A DNA stretch of 64,000 nt. It comes from Candidatus Gastranaerophilales bacterium. GTDB lineage: Bacteria; Cyanobacteriota; Vampirovibrionia; Gastranaerophilales; Gastranaerophilaceae. The DNA lies in NCBI GenBank assembly GCA_944323135.1, contig CALURI010000012.1, positions 16,365-80,364 of the forward strand, in the 5' to 3' direction. This document shows, piece after piece, positions 52,826 through 61,916 of this stretch (within the stretch, counting starts at the first letter, position 1; each line of letters begins with the position of its first letter). The position numbers were made by a program, and so were the translations under genes. Under the pieces are notes generated by a model, which saw only the letters and a list, made by a program, of their open reading frames with translations, made no database searches and was not told the DNA's origin.

Positions 52826-52888
52826 CGGATTTTGGCTAGTGTAAAGGGTTAGCCAAAAGATAAAAAGGCATCCCTCTTTACACATCCG
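52826..52888 (+). promoter_or_regulatory. structured RNA element between rplB and rpsS, possible pseudoknot
   Basis: Two pairings compete or interlock: hairpin TTTTGGCTA/TAGCCAAAA (52830-52838 and 52850-52858) whose 11-nt loop contains GTGTAAAG (52839-52846), and that loop pairs perfectly with CTTTACAC (52876-52883). CGGAT (52826-52830) also pairs with ATCCG (52884-52888). This allows an H-type pseudoknot or a two-state switch. The rest of the gap to 53001 shows no clear fold. Confidence 0.55.
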
Positions 52889-53001
52889 CGAGAAAAACTT
52901 GATGAAGTGTAATAAATTTAAAAAATTTATGGAACTGAAAGCAAAGTTTTGAACCGCCAATAATCCAAGACTAACCAAAAACATAAAAGGAGAAAATATT
53001 A

Positions 53002-53283
53002 ATGGCACGTTCATTAAAAAAAGGTCCATATGTAGAAGAATCTCTACAAAACAAAATCGCAAAAATGAATGCAAACTCTGAGAAAAAAGTTATCAAAACT
53101 TGGTCTAGAGCATCAATGATTGTACCTGATATGTTAGGACATACAATCGCTGTACACAACGGAAAAACTCACGTTCCCGTATATGTAACAGAGCAAATGA
53201 TCGGACACAAATTAGGTGAGTTTGCACCTACACGATTATTTAAAGGACACGCAGGTTCTGACAAGACTGCAAAACGTAAATAA
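53002..53283 (+). CDS. rpsS: 30S ribosomal protein S19
   Basis: 93 residues. [40 protein letters not shown] and [18 protein letters not shown] are S19 motifs. S19 contacts the A-site tRNA region with S13. AAAGGAG ribosome site, 9 nt from the ATG. Confidence 0.96.
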   Translation: MARSLKKGPYVEESLQNKIAKMNANSEKKVIKTWSRASMIVPDMLGHTIAVHNGKTHVPVYVTEQMIGHKLGEFAPTRLFKGHAGSDKTAKRK

Positions 53284-53312
53284 CGCAATTACAAGAATAA
53301 GGAAATAAAAAA

Positions 53313-53657
53313 ATGGAAGCTAAAGCAAGACAAACAGACATTAAAATGACAGCCAGAAAACTTCGCAGAGTAATCAACGAAGTAAGAGGTAAATCTGTCA
53401 TTGAAGCTCAAGATATGTTGCGTTTTATGCCTTATTTTGCAGCAAGAGTTGTTGAAAAAAACCTGAAAGCAGCTGTTGCAAATGCTCAGGAAAAATATGG
53501 CATAGGAGCTGAAGCTTTAAAAGTTTCAGAAATCTTTGCAGATGAAAGCGTTACATATAAAAGAGCAAGAACAAGAGCGCAAGGTCGCATGTACAAAAGA
53601 CTAAAACGCACTTCTCATTTAACATTAAAAGTGAGCGATATCACTGTTAAAAAGTAG
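53313..53657 (+). CDS. rplV: 50S ribosomal protein L22
   Basis: 114 residues. KMTARKLRRVINEVRGKSVI at the N-terminus and the tunnel loop with TYKRARTRAQGRMYKRLKRT, then SHLTLKVSD, are typical. L22 lines the exit tunnel with L4. AAGGA ribosome site; 29 nt after rpsS. Confidence 0.96.
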   Translation: MEAKARQTDIKMTARKLRRVINEVRGKSVIEAQDMLRFMPYFAARVVEKNLKAAVANAQEKYGIGAEALKVSEIFADESVTYKRARTRAQGRMYKRLKRTSHLTLKVSDITVKK

Positions 53658-53681
53658 TAGTAATAATAAAAGGTAAATAAA

Positions 53682-54413
53682 ATGGGACAAAAAACACATC
53701 CAAAAGGATTTAGAATCGGTATAATTCAACCGTGGGTAAGCACATGGTTTGCCAAGGTTAAAGATTATGGCGTATTCGTAGCAGAAGATGCTAAAATCAG
53801 AAAATTTATTAAGAAAAAACTTTATGCAGCAGGCATATCAAAGATTTTAATTGCAAGAAAGGCTCAAAATACAACAGTAACCGTTGTAACAGCAAAACCC
53901 GGTATTGTAGTAGGCCGTGGCGGTCAAGGTATTGACGATTTGAAAAAAGAAGTTTCAAAATATATCGGCAAACCTGTAGTTATCAATGTTGTAGAAGTTG
54001 CAAGAATTGATGCAGACGCACAACTTGTAGCAGAATCAATCGCACAGCAATTAGAAAAACGTGTAGCTTTCAGACGTGCAATGAAACAAGCAATGCAACG
54101 CACAATGAGAGCAGGTGCTCAAGGTATTAAAGTTATGGTATCAGGTCGTTTGGGCGGAGCAGAAATTGCACGTTCAGAATGGGCAAAAGAAGGAAGAATC
54201 CCACTTCAAACACTTCGTGCTGATGTTGATTACGGATTCACGGAAGCTGATACAATTATGGGAAAAATCGGTGTTAAGGTATGGATTTTCAAAGGCAACT
54301 TAATGCCCGGAGAAAAAGCAGACCAAAACATCAAAGCAAAAAGTGGAAAAGAAGGATCTGAAAAAGGCGGCAGACGTCCAAGACGCAGAATATCTTCAGA
54401 ATCTGCTGAATAA
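53682..54413 (+). CDS. rpsC: 30S ribosomal protein S3
   Basis: 243 residues. [20 protein letters not shown], a KH domain with [19 protein letters not shown], and [20 protein letters not shown] and [15 protein letters not shown] are S3 motifs. The C-terminus is a basic/serine-rich tail ([16 protein letters not shown]). It sits at the mRNA entry site. AAAGGT ribosome site. Confidence 0.96.
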   Translation: MGQKTHPKGFRIGIIQPWVSTWFAKVKDYGVFVAEDAKIRKFIKKKLYAAGISKILIARKAQNTTVTVVTAKPGIVVGRGGQGIDDLKKEVSKYIGKPVVINVVEVARIDADAQLVAESIAQQLEKRVAFRRAMKQAMQRTMRAGAQGIKVMVSGRLGGAEIARSEWAKEGRIPLQTLRADVDYGFTEADTIMGKIGVKVWIFKGNLMPGEKADQNIKAKSGKEGSEKGGRRPRRRISSESAE

Positions 54414-54452
54414 TAAATAAGTAAAGAAAAATATAACAGGAGTAAAATAACA

Positions 54453-54872
54453 ATGTTACAGCCTAAAAAAACTAAATACCGCAAAATGATGAAAGGCAGA
54501 ATGAAAGGCACAGAAACCAGAGGAACACAATTAGAATTTGGCGGATATGCACTTCAAGCTGTTGAACCCGGCTGGATTACCAGCAGACAAATCGAGGCTG
54601 CACGTCGTGCAATGACTCGTGAAATCAAACGCGGCGGTAACGTTTGGATTAAAATATTCCCTGATAAACCAATTACGGCAAAACCTGCAGAAACTCGTAT
54701 GGGTTCAGGAAAAGGTAACTTGGAATATTGGGTAGCAGTTGTAAAACCGAACAGAATTCTATTTGAACTTGATTACTTCGACAGAAGTGTTGCAGTTCAC
54801 GCATTAGAATTAGCGGCTCAAAAACTGCCTATTAAAGTAAAAGTAGTAGAAAAAGCTAAGTTAGAAGCATAA
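54453..54872 (+). CDS. rplP: 50S ribosomal protein L16
   Basis: 139 residues. [40 protein letters not shown] and [20 protein letters not shown] are L16 motifs. It lies at the A-site of the large subunit. AGGAG ribosome site 13 nt from the ATG, longer than normal. Confidence 0.96.
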   Translation: MLQPKKTKYRKMMKGRMKGTETRGTQLEFGGYALQAVEPGWITSRQIEAARRAMTREIKRGGNVWIKIFPDKPITAKPAETRMGSGKGNLEYWVAVVKPNRILFELDYFDRSVAVHALELAAQKLPIKVKVVEKAKLEA

Positions 54873-54901
54873 AATGCTTAAAACTATAAGGAAATAAAAA
54901 G

Positions 54902-55093
54902 ATGAAACTAGATGAAATGCGCGAAAAATCAGTTGAAGAGCTGCAAAGTGCAATAGTAGATTGGAAGAAAGATTTGTTTAACTACAAATTACAACTATCC
55001 ACTCACAAATTGGAAAATACAGCATTAATTTCCAAAACAAAAAGACTTATAGCTCAGGCAAAAACTATTATTAAAGAAAAGGCTAACGCATAA
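54902..55093 (+). CDS. rpmC: 50S ribosomal protein L29
   Basis: 63 residues, an all-helical hairpin: [20 protein letters not shown] and [20 protein letters not shown]. It lies near the tunnel exit beside L23. AAGGAA ribosome site; 10 nt before rpsQ. Confidence 0.93.
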   Translation: MKLDEMREKSVEELQSAIVDWKKDLFNYKLQLSTHKLENTALISKTKRLIAQAKTIIKEKANA

Positions 55094-55103
55094 GGAGAAA
55101 AAC

Positions 55104-55349
55104 ATGCCTAAGAAAGAAAAACAAGGTGTAGTAATCAGCAATAAAATGGATAAAACAATTGTTGTAAAAGTAGCAGATTATGAACCACATCCAAAATACA
55201 AAAAAATCATAGAATCAAATAAAAACTACAAAGCTCATGATGAAGGCAATGTTTGCAATGAAGGCGATATCGTAAGAATCGTTGAATCAAAACCTATCTC
55301 AGGCGGCAAACGTTGGACATTAGCAGAAGTAGTAGAAAAAGCAAGATAA
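55104..55349 (+). CDS. rpsQ: 30S ribosomal protein S17
   Basis: 81 residues. [20 protein letters not shown], the [20 protein letters not shown] strand pair and [15 protein letters not shown] are S17 motifs. S17 binds 16S rRNA early in assembly. AAGGAG ribosome site. Confidence 0.95.
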   Translation: MPKKEKQGVVISNKMDKTIVVKVADYEPHPKYKKIIESNKNYKAHDEGNVCNEGDIVRIVESKPISGGKRWTLAEVVEKAR

Positions 55350-55368
55350 ATCTTGCAGACATTAAAAG

Positions 55369-55410
55369 AAATTGGATTGCATAACCGGTTATACCATAAG
55401 AATCCAATTT
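55369..55410 (+). promoter_or_regulatory. hairpin between rpsQ and rplN
   Basis: 10-bp perfect stem AAATTGGATT/AATCCAATTT (55369-55378 and 55401-55410) enclosing a smaller palindrome ATAACCGGTTAT. It has no T-run, so it is not a terminator. It may stabilise or separate message segments, or be bound by a protein. The rest of the 141-nt gap shows nothing clear. Confidence 0.5.
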
Positions 55411-55490
55411 CGAAAACAACGACATCATTACTAAACTAATGCGCTGTCAAATCAGTAAAACATTCTTTAAAAAAATAAAGGAAAAGAACA

Positions 55491-55859
55491 ATGATACAAC
55501 AAGAAACAAGACTAGAAGTAGCAGATAATACAGGTGCAAAAGAACTTTTATGCATTCGTGTAATGGGAAGTTCAAACAAAAAATTTGCTGCAGTTGGCGA
55601 TGAAATTGTTGCTGCAGTAAAAGATGCAAACCCAAATATGCCTGTAAAAAAATCTGAAGTTGTTAGAGCTGTTGTAGTAAGAACCAAAGCTGATATCAAA
55701 CGTGCAGACGGCTCAGTTATCAGATTTGATGAAAATGCGGCAGTAATCATCAACAAAGACGGCAACCCTCGTGGAACCCGTGTTTTCGGACCTGTTGCCC
55801 GTGAATTAAGAGACAAAGGCTATATGAAAATAGTTTCTTTGGCTCCTGAAGTTATTTAG
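55491..55859 (+). CDS. rplN: 50S ribosomal protein L14
   Basis: 122 residues. [40 protein letters not shown] and [20 protein letters not shown] are L14 motifs. It forms an intersubunit bridge and is the docking site of RsfS. AAAGGA ribosome site. Confidence 0.97.
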   Translation: MIQQETRLEVADNTGAKELLCIRVMGSSNKKFAAVGDEIVAAVKDANPNMPVKKSEVVRAVVVRTKADIKRADGSVIRFDENAAVIINKDGNPRGTRVFGPVARELRDKGYMKIVSLAPEVI

Positions 55860-55925
55860 TTCCCAACCTATTTAAGATAAGGGAATCTTCTGAAAAGAAA
55901 AAAAAGAATAAAAGGAAAAAATAAA

Positions 55926-56261
55926 ATGACAAAGAAAAAATTGCATGTAAAAAATACTGACAGAGTAATGATTATTGCAGGCAAAGATAAAGGCAAATCA
56001 GGTAACATTAAAAAAGTAAACATTTCTGAAGGAACTGTTACTGTTGAAGGTTTAAACATGGTTACAAAAGCTCAAAAACCTCAACCAATGGCAGGTATTC
56101 AGGGAGGTTTAATTAAGATTGAAGCTCCGGTTGATGCTTCTAACGTAATGGTTATCTGCCCTGCTTGCGAAAAACCGACAAGGATCAAGCACGAAGTCGT
56201 TGACGGCAAAAAAGTTCGTGTTTGTAAAAAATGTGGTGAACAATTAGATGCTAAATTATAA
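55926..56261 (+). CDS. rplX: 50S ribosomal protein L24 with zinc-ribbon-like cysteines
   Basis: 111 residues. The KOW domain is in RVMIIAGKDKGKSGNIKKVN and TVEGLNMVTKAQKPQPMAGI. The C-terminal part has two Cys pairs (CPACEKPTR and VCKKCGE) that could bind zinc. L24 starts large-subunit assembly. AAAGGA ribosome site. Confidence 0.94.
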   Translation: MTKKKLHVKNTDRVMIIAGKDKGKSGNIKKVNISEGTVTVEGLNMVTKAQKPQPMAGIQGGLIKIEAPVDASNVMVICPACEKPTRIKHEVVDGKKVRVCKKCGEQLDAKL

Positions 56262-56306
56262 TTCGTGTTATAATTTCAGTATCACAGAATTAAGGAAATT
56301 AAGAAA

Positions 56307-56867
56307 ATGACAACTAAAACCAAAAACTTAAAAGCGAAATATCAAGAAGAAGTAATTCCAGCATTAAAAGAAAAATATGGTTATAAAAATATTAACCAAA
56401 TTCCAAAACTTCACAAAATCGTTTTGAATATGGGTGTTGGAGAAGCTTCTCACAACTCAAAAATTGCAGAAGCAATTGAAGCTCAATTAACTAAAATTGC
56501 AGGACAAAAATGCGTAGTTACAAAAGCTAAAAAATCAATCGCATCTTATAAGTTAAGAGAAGGAATGCCTGTTGGAGCAATGGTTACATTGCGCGGTGAA
56601 AGAATGTATGACTTCTTACAAAAACTTATTTGTGTAGTTCTTCCACGTATTCGTGACTTTAGAGGGATTTCTCCAAAAAGTTTTGACGGACGCGGCAATT
56701 ATACATTAGGTTTGAAAGAACAAGCATTATTCCCTGAAATCACTTATGAAGAAGTTGATTTGGTTAAGGGTATGAACGTATCAATAATCACAACTGCAGA
56801 AACTGATGATGAAGCTCGTGAATTATTGAAATTACTCGGAATGCCTTTTAAAGGTATGAAAGCTTAA
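56307..56867 (+). CDS. rplE: 50S ribosomal protein L5
   Basis: 186 residues. [40 protein letters not shown] and [20 protein letters not shown] are L5 motifs. L5 binds 5S rRNA and contacts P-site tRNA. AAGGA ribosome site. Confidence 0.97.
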   Translation: MTTKTKNLKAKYQEEVIPALKEKYGYKNINQIPKLHKIVLNMGVGEASHNSKIAEAIEAQLTKIAGQKCVVTKAKKSIASYKLREGMPVGAMVTLRGERMYDFLQKLICVVLPRIRDFRGISPKSFDGRGNYTLGLKEQALFPEITYEEVDLVKGMNVSIITTAETDDEARELLKLLGMPFKGMKA

Positions 56868-56910
56868 GATAAAAAGACAATCAATAACAAACAAAATAAA
56901 GGAGAAATTC

Positions 56911-57117
56911 ATGGCTAAAAAAGCGATGATAAACAAAGAATTAAGACGCGAAAAACTTGTTGCAGCAGGCAAATATCCTGCAGTAAGACTTCATAACAGA
57001 TGCAGCATTTGCGGTAGACCTCACGGTTACCACAGAGATTTCGGTCTTTGCAGAATTTGTTTAAGAAAAATGGCTCACGAAGGTTTACTTCCGGGCGTTA
57101 CAAAAGCAAGCTGGTAG
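56911..57117 (+). CDS. rpsN: 30S ribosomal protein S14, zinc-binding short form
   Basis: 68 residues, the short C+ form. [20 protein letters not shown] and [20 protein letters not shown] give the CxxC-x12-CxxC zinc site. It is normal for S14 to lie between rplE and rpsH. Here the gene is followed by a terminator and an antisense gene before rpsH, so the operon is cut. AAGGAG ribosome site. Confidence 0.95.
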   Translation: MAKKAMINKELRREKLVAAGKYPAVRLHNRCSICGRPHGYHRDFGLCRICLRKMAHEGLLPGVTKASW

Positions 57118-57311
57118 GAAGAGTTTTGCATCAACTGCCAAACTGATTTTTGCATAAATTTATGCAGGCTTAACCAAATAAGGAACATAACTATTCCATC
57201 TGTCAAATTAAATTTTGCATAAACTTATCAGGGCATAAATAAGAAACGCAACTTCTAATCGAGCTAAGCTGAGTATAAATTATTATATCAAAATGTAAAT
57301 ATATAAAAAAT

Positions 57312-57357
57312 AAAAAAACCAAAGGACCGAGGGATGCGGTCTTTTTTGGTTTTTTTA
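57312..57357 (+). terminator. intrinsic terminator after rpsN
   Basis: Nested stem AAAAAACCAAA with GGACCG paired to CGGTC and TTTTTTGGTTTTTT, loop AGGGATG, strong T-run; about 195 nt after the rpsN stop. It can also serve the antisense gene ending at 57391. The gap before it (57118-57311) contains three copies of a TTTTGCAT-like word but no gene. Confidence 0.8.
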
Positions 57358-57390
57358 GAATTTATTTTTAAAAAATATTATGCTAAAATA

Positions 57391-57681
57391 TTATACTAAT
57401 TTCGAAAAATTTTGACCTACTTTTTTCATGCTTTCTTCAAAATTTTTGTCTTCAGCATCAGGTATTTCCAAGATAATATCTAATTTAGCATTTGGATTTT
57501 TATTATAATCAGTTTGAAAAAAATTTTTTAATTTTTCATAAACTTTATCACCATCTTTTGCTTTTGTTGTCCAAAATCCTATTAAACTATCTCTTTTTAA
57601 ACAAGCTTCTTGACTCGGCATTGATTGGTTTGCATTAAGAGTGTACTTTCCTGTAAAATTTAACGATGACACTTCATTCAT
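57391..57681 (-). CDS. small protein of unknown function, antisense within the ribosomal cluster
   Basis: 96 residues, not recognised. The N-terminus (MNEVSSLNFTGKYTLNANQS) is beta-like, then an acidic, Lys/Asp/Asn-rich body (KNPNAKLDIILEIPDAEDKN) and a C-terminal helix. No signal peptide or membrane span. AAAGGA ribosome site 9 nt before the ATG supports it. It is transcribed against the ribosomal genes, between rpsN and rpsH, and shares the terminator there. It has no obvious ribosomal role and looks like an insertion into the cluster. Confidence 0.65.
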   Translation of the reverse strand: MNEVSSLNFTGKYTLNANQSMPSQEACLKRDSLIGFWTTKAKDGDKVYEKLKNFFQTDYNKNPNAKLDIILEIPDAEDKNFEESMKKVGQNFSKLV

Positions 57682-57798
57682 AATATATTATCCTTTCTAC
57701 ATTAATTACACAAAATGTCTAAAGTATATGAATATAAATAATTGCACAAATAATAAATTTTTATTAAGTTATTTTAATATATTTAACCAATTAAACTT

Positions 57799-57828
57799 TT
57801 GCTATTGTAAAATAAAGAAGTTTATAAT
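57799..57828 (+). promoter_or_regulatory. promoter for rpsH-rplF-rplR
   Basis: TTGCTA (57799-57804), an 18-nt spacer and TATAAT (57823-57828). It restarts transcription after the rpsN terminator. 57682-57798, shared with the divergent antisense gene, is otherwise A+T-rich. Confidence 0.6.
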
Positions 57829-57834
57829 AATATA

Positions 57835-57957
57835 TATGTACAGTTCCAGACTGCTGAAATACGTTTCAATATGAAGCAACAATTAATTCAGTAAGTGGTG
57901 TAATAGTAAAATAAGGATACTGCCTTTAACTGGAGGTAAGTCCGGAGGTATTTTTAA
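57835..57957 (+). promoter_or_regulatory. rpsH leader with shared 13-nt motif and doubled ribosome site
   Basis: Predicted leader of about 120 nt. GTGTAATAGTAAA at 57898-57910 is identical to the rpsJ leader motif. Two GGAGGTA sequences lie at 57932-57938 and 57944-57950; the second, 7 nt before the ATG, is the ribosome site. S8 represses spc translation in E. coli by binding its mRNA, but no S8 site was recognised here. Confidence 0.5.
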
Positions 57958-58356
57958 ATGTCAATGACAGATCCTATAGCAGATATGCTAACAAGAATTA
58001 GAAACGCTAATCAGGTTTCTCACCCATCAGTTTCTATGCCATCTTCTAAATTAAAAGTTCAATTAGCCAGATTATTAAAAGAAGAAGGTTATATTGCTGA
58101 TTACAGTGAAAAAACTGAAGGCAAATTCAAAGTTTTAGAAATTACTCTAAAATATGATGCAAACAACAAACCTATCATCACTAAATTGGAAAGAATTTCT
58201 AAACCTGGTTTAAGAAACTACAGCAAAGCTAAAAACCTTCCTAAAGTATTAGGCGGTATGGGTATTGCTATTGTTTCTACAAGTAAAGGTCTTTTAACAG
58301 ACAGAAAAGCAAGAAAAGAAAACATTGGTGGAGAAGTTCTCTGCTACGTTTACTAA
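57958..58356 (+). CDS. rpsH: 30S ribosomal protein S8
   Basis: 132 residues. [40 protein letters not shown] and [20 protein letters not shown] are S8 motifs. S8 binds the central domain of 16S rRNA. GGAGGTA ribosome site. First gene after the break in the cluster. The 154-nt gap to rplF has a 9-bp ATTTCAAAC/GTTTGAAAT hairpin at 58444-58476. Confidence 0.96.
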   Translation: MSMTDPIADMLTRIRNANQVSHPSVSMPSSKLKVQLARLLKEEGYIADYSEKTEGKFKVLEITLKYDANNKPIITKLERISKPGLRNYSKAKNLPKVLGGMGIAIVSTSKGLLTDRKARKENIGGEVLCYVY

Positions 58357-58510
58357 TCAGCAATCAGAAGAACAGAGAACAAGAGTTAAAGACTTTTTCG
58401 TTAATAACTTTACCTTATATAAAATCTGGACTTCTTGATATTTATTTCAAACATAATTGGTAGAAAAGTTTGAAATCAAGTACACAATATACCTAAAGGA
58501 GAAAATTAAA

Positions 58511-59050
58511 ATGTCACGTATTGGTAAAAAACCTATCGAAATCCCACAAGGGGTTGAAGTAAAAATAGAAGGTCATACAGTTACTGTAAAAGGACCTCAC
58601 GGAACTGAAGTTGTTGAAGTTCGTCCTGAAATTGAAGTAAAAATAGAAGATAACCATGTTGTACTTTCAAAAATTGGAGAATCAAGAGAAACTGATGCTT
58701 TATACGGATTATCAAGAACTCTAATAGCAAATGCCGTTCATGGTGTTAAAGAACAATTTGAAAAGAAATTAGAAATCCAAGGTGTTGGTTACCGTGCAAG
58801 TATGGAAGGTAAAAACTTAAACCTTGCATTAGGTTATTCTCACCCTGTTATCGTTGTTCCTCCTGAAGGAATCACTATTTCAGTTGAAGCTAATACAAAA
58901 ATTTCAGTAAAAGGCTCTAACAAACAAACAGTAGGTGATGTTGCAGCTTTCATCAGATCTAAACGTCCTCCTGAAGTTTATAAAGGAAAAGGTGTTAGAT
59001 ATGAAGGCGAACATATCAGACGTAAAGCCGGTAAAGCAGGTAAAAAATAA
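58511..59050 (+). CDS. rplF: 50S ribosomal protein L6
   Basis: 179 residues. MSRIGKKPIEIPQGVEVKIE at the N-terminus, the two repeated domains, and GKGVRYEGEHIRRKAGKAGK at the end are L6 motifs. ATG at 58511 is preferred to the open frame from 58457, as its first residues match L6 and AAAGGAG lies 9 nt upstream. Confidence 0.96.
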   Translation: MSRIGKKPIEIPQGVEVKIEGHTVTVKGPHGTEVVEVRPEIEVKIEDNHVVLSKIGESRETDALYGLSRTLIANAVHGVKEQFEKKLEIQGVGYRASMEGKNLNLALGYSHPVIVVPPEGITISVEANTKISVKGSNKQTVGDVAAFIRSKRPPEVYKGKGVRYEGEHIRRKAGKAGKK

Positions 59051-59173
59051 CCTTAAACTAAAAACCTGTTAGGCTTTGTAAATGCCGGAATATTATTATT
59101 GTATATTATGCCCATATAAACCCTTGAAGTGGTTTTTCAAGAAGGTTTGGGTGTTAAATGAAAGGAAAATAAA

Positions 59174-59542
59174 ATGATTAAACAAGAAAGCAGAAAACCA
59201 AGAATACAAAAAAGACACAGAACAATAAGAGTTAAATTGTCAGGGACAGCAGAATTCCCAAGATTGGCAGTTTACAGAAGTACAAAACACATTTATGCCC
59301 AATTGATTGATGATGAAAATCATGTAACACTTGCTTCAGCATCTTCAAATGACAAAGAGCTTAAAGAAAAATTATCTCACGGCGGTAACATTGAAGCTGC
59401 TAAAGTTGTAGGTGAATCAATTGCTCAAAAAGCTAAAAAAGCAGGTATTGAATGTGTAGTATTTGACCGTGGAGGTTTCTTATACCATGGTCGTATTGCC
59501 GCTTTAGCTGATGCTGCCAGAGAAGCAGGCCTTATGTTCTAG
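59174..59542 (+). CDS. rplR: 50S ribosomal protein L18
   Basis: 122 residues. [40 protein letters not shown] and [20 protein letters not shown] are L18 motifs. L18 binds 5S rRNA with L5. AAAGGA ribosome site. It is the last gene of the cluster: rpsE, rpmD, rplO and secY do not follow. 59051-59173 has a CTTGAA/TTCAAG hairpin near 59120-59150. Confidence 0.95.
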   Translation: MIKQESRKPRIQKRHRTIRVKLSGTAEFPRLAVYRSTKHIYAQLIDDENHVTLASASSNDKELKEKLSHGGNIEAAKVVGESIAQKAKKAGIECVVFDRGGFLYHGRIAALADAAREAGLMF

Positions 59543-59568
59543 GAGCGTAACCGCTTTTATCACAAATT

Positions 59569-59604
59569 AAAAAAGACAGAGTTTATTAAGCTCTGTCTTT
59601 TTTT
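59569..59604 (+). terminator. intrinsic terminator after rplR
   Basis: 13-bp stem AAAAAAGACAGAG/CTCTGTCTTTTTT with a 9-nt loop and T-run, 27 nt past the rplR stop; it closes the ribosomal cluster. Confidence 0.92.
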
Positions 59605-59678
59605 AATACTTAAAAAATAATTAATTATTTCAGATTTTCATATTTTTTATATTATCATATAAAGTAGGAGATACTAAA

Positions 59679-60725
59679 ATGGAATATAAAGATTATTACG
59701 ATATATTGGGTGTTAAACGTGATGCAACTGATGCTGAAATAAAATCAGCATACAGAAAACTTGCCCGAAAATACCACCCTGATGTTAACAAAACTAAAGA
59801 AGCAGAAAGTAAATTTAAAGATATTAATGAAGCTTACGAAGTTTTGGGAGATAAACAAAAAAGACAAAGATATGACAGTTTAGGTTCTAACTGGCAAGGC
59901 GGGCAAAGTTATACACCGCCTCCGGGATTTGAGCAATTCGGATTTGGCGGAGGACAGGGCGGAACTTATCAAAGCTTTAACTTTAACGGTCAAGATTTGG
60001 GAGGTTTTTCAGACTTTTTCAGCTCTCTATTCGGTGATATGATGGGTGGCGGAGCCAGAACTCATGGAATGAATTTTGACGGTTTTGACTTTGGCGGAGT
60101 AGGACAACAGCAGAGAACTTCCCGCAGAAAAACACAACAGCAAGAATCTAAAGCCGAAAATCTTGATATTACGATGAATTTAAACATAACAATCAAAGAT
60201 TTATTTGACCAAAAACCAATCACCGTAAAATTTAACAATATAGAACGCTGTACAAAATGTTCCGGCAACGGAGGATATTGCAGTGAATGCGGAGGAACAG
60301 GTTTTAAATCCGAACCAAAATCCATAAAGGTAAAATTTCCTCCAAATATTACAGAAGGACAAAAAATAAGAATTAAAGGTGAAGGCAAATCAGATTCTTA
60401 TGGCAGAAAAGGTGATTTATACCTTATTATTAATATTAAAGATAAAGAATATGAAGTTAACGGTTCTGACATAACTAAAGAAATTGAAATAACTCCACCG
60501 GAAGCTGTTTTAGGTTGCAAAAAAGAAATCGAAACTCTTCATGGAAAAATCAGTATAAAAATTCCGCCAAAAACTTCATCAGGGCAAGCCTTAAGATTAA
60601 AAGATTTAGGCTTACCTAAAAAAGGCGGTGGATATGGAAATCTTAACGCAAAGATTAAAATTGTAATACCTAAAAACTTGTCAGATAAACAAATTGAATT
60701 ATACAGAAAAATAGCAGAGTTATAA
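59679..60725 (+). CDS. DnaJ-like co-chaperone with a half zinc finger
   Basis: 348 residues. J domain 1-70 with HPD at 33-35 (stimulates DnaK); Gly/Phe-rich linker about 70-150 ([20 protein letters not shown]); DnaJ C-terminal substrate domains about 160-345 ([20 protein letters not shown]). The zinc domain has only two CxxCxGxG-type motifs (CTKCSGNG and CSECGGTG) rather than the four of DnaJ, so at most one zinc. It falls between DnaJ and CbpA types. AGGAGA ribosome site. Monocistronic; no DnaK or GrpE nearby. Confidence 0.88.
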   Translation: MEYKDYYDILGVKRDATDAEIKSAYRKLARKYHPDVNKTKEAESKFKDINEAYEVLGDKQKRQRYDSLGSNWQGGQSYTPPPGFEQFGFGGGQGGTYQSFNFNGQDLGGFSDFFSSLFGDMMGGGARTHGMNFDGFDFGGVGQQQRTSRRKTQQQESKAENLDITMNLNITIKDLFDQKPITVKFNNIERCTKCSGNGGYCSECGGTGFKSEPKSIKVKFPPNITEGQKIRIKGEGKSDSYGRKGDLYLIINIKDKEYEVNGSDITKEIEITPPEAVLGCKKEIETLHGKISIKIPPKTSSGQALRLKDLGLPKKGGGYGNLNAKIKIVIPKNLSDKQIELYRKIAEL

Positions 60726-60739
60726 AACTCAATAAACCA

Positions 60740-60788
60740 TTGACAATATTCCCCTTTCAATGCGACAATAATCCGAGAAGGGGGATAT
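60740..60788 (+). promoter_or_regulatory. gcv promoter with inverted repeat over the ribosome site
   Basis: TTGACA (60740-60745), 18-nt spacer, GACAAT (60764-60769). TATTCCCCTT (60747-60756) and AAGGGGGATA (60778-60787) form a 10-bp inverted repeat that brackets the -10 box and includes the GGGGG ribosome site. No glycine riboswitch is present. Confidence 0.5.
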
Positions 60789-60792
60789 TTTA

Positions 60793-61896
60793 ATGACTAA
60801 GGAAACTTTTTTACATGATAAACATGTACAACTCGGTGCAAAAATGGTTGATTTTGCAGGTTGGAGTATGCCTGTACAATACACATCAATTATTGAAGAA
60901 CATAAAACCGTAAGAGAAAATGTCGGATTATTTGATGTTTCACACATGGGTGAAGTTTTTATCTCAGGAAAAGATTCCATGGAATTTCTTAATAAAATTG
61001 TTCCTCAAGATATTGAAAAACTAAATTATGAAAAAGCTGTTTATTGCCAACTCCCAAACAAAAAAGGCGGATTAATTGATGATTTAATAATATATAAGCT
61101 AGGAATCTTGGAATATTTGGTAATTTGTAATGCTTCAAGAATTGATGAAGATTTAAATTGGATGGTTAGAAACAGCAAAGATTTCGATGTCCAAATAGAC
61201 AACCGTTCTCATGAATATTCTTTACTTGCTGTTCAAGGGCCTTTTGCAGACAAACTATTAAGAAAAATGGGGCTTACTACAAATCAAGAATCATTCACGA
61301 TTAAACCTGCACAAATCTCACAATTAAAAGTTCTTATCTCACGCACAGGCTACACAGGTGAAGACGGATATGAAATTCTCGTTGAAAACAGACATTCAGA
61401 ATTTTTATGGGACAAAATACTTGAAGAAGGGAAAGAATTCGGCATAAAACCAATAGGACTCGGTGCCAGAGATACCCTCAGACTTGAAGCTGCCCTTCAT
61501 TTATACGGGAACGATTTAGACGAAAATACAACCCCTGTCGAAGCAGGTTTAAGCTGGTCGATACCAAAAGATAAAATTGCGGATTATAATGGAAAAGATG
61601 TAATCACACAACAGCTTAAAAATGGTACTTCAAAAAAACTTGTCGGACTAAAAATGCTCGATAAATCAATTGCAAGACATGAATATGAAGTATATAAAAA
61701 CGGAGAAAAAGTCGGAATTATAACAAGTGGCGGGCCTTCACCAATTTTAGGGGCCAATATCGCTCTTGCTTATGTAAAAAATGATAAAAATATTTGCATA
61801 GGTTCCACTGTTCAGGTTATGATAAGAGAGAAATTACATGATGCTGAAATTGTAAAAAGACCGTTTGTAGAAAAAAGAAACAAAATCAAATTATAA
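60793..61896 (+). CDS. gcvT: glycine cleavage system T protein (aminomethyltransferase)
   Basis: 367 residues. GcvT moves the methylene group from the lipoyl arm of GcvH to tetrahydrofolate and releases ammonia. FAGWSMPVQYTSIIEEHKTV, GLFDVSHMGEVFISG and SRTGYTGEDGYEILVEN are family motifs; GLGARDTLRLEAALHLYGND contains the folate site. AAGGGGG ribosome site. First gene of gcvT-gcvH-gcvPA. Confidence 0.96.
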   Translation: MTKETFLHDKHVQLGAKMVDFAGWSMPVQYTSIIEEHKTVRENVGLFDVSHMGEVFISGKDSMEFLNKIVPQDIEKLNYEKAVYCQLPNKKGGLIDDLIIYKLGILEYLVICNASRIDEDLNWMVRNSKDFDVQIDNRSHEYSLLAVQGPFADKLLRKMGLTTNQESFTIKPAQISQLKVLISRTGYTGEDGYEILVENRHSEFLWDKILEEGKEFGIKPIGLGARDTLRLEAALHLYGNDLDENTTPVEAGLSWSIPKDKIADYNGKDVITQQLKNGTSKKLVGLKMLDKSIARHEYEVYKNGEKVGIITSGGPSPILGANIALAYVKNDKNICIGSTVQVMIREKLHDAEIVKRPFVEKRNKIKL

Positions 61897-61916
61897 TTAT
61901 ATAAAAGGAGAAATAA

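Noticed and set aside
60726..60792. glycine riboswitch upstream of gcvT
   Set aside because: The gap is only 67 nt and lacks the paired aptamer core.
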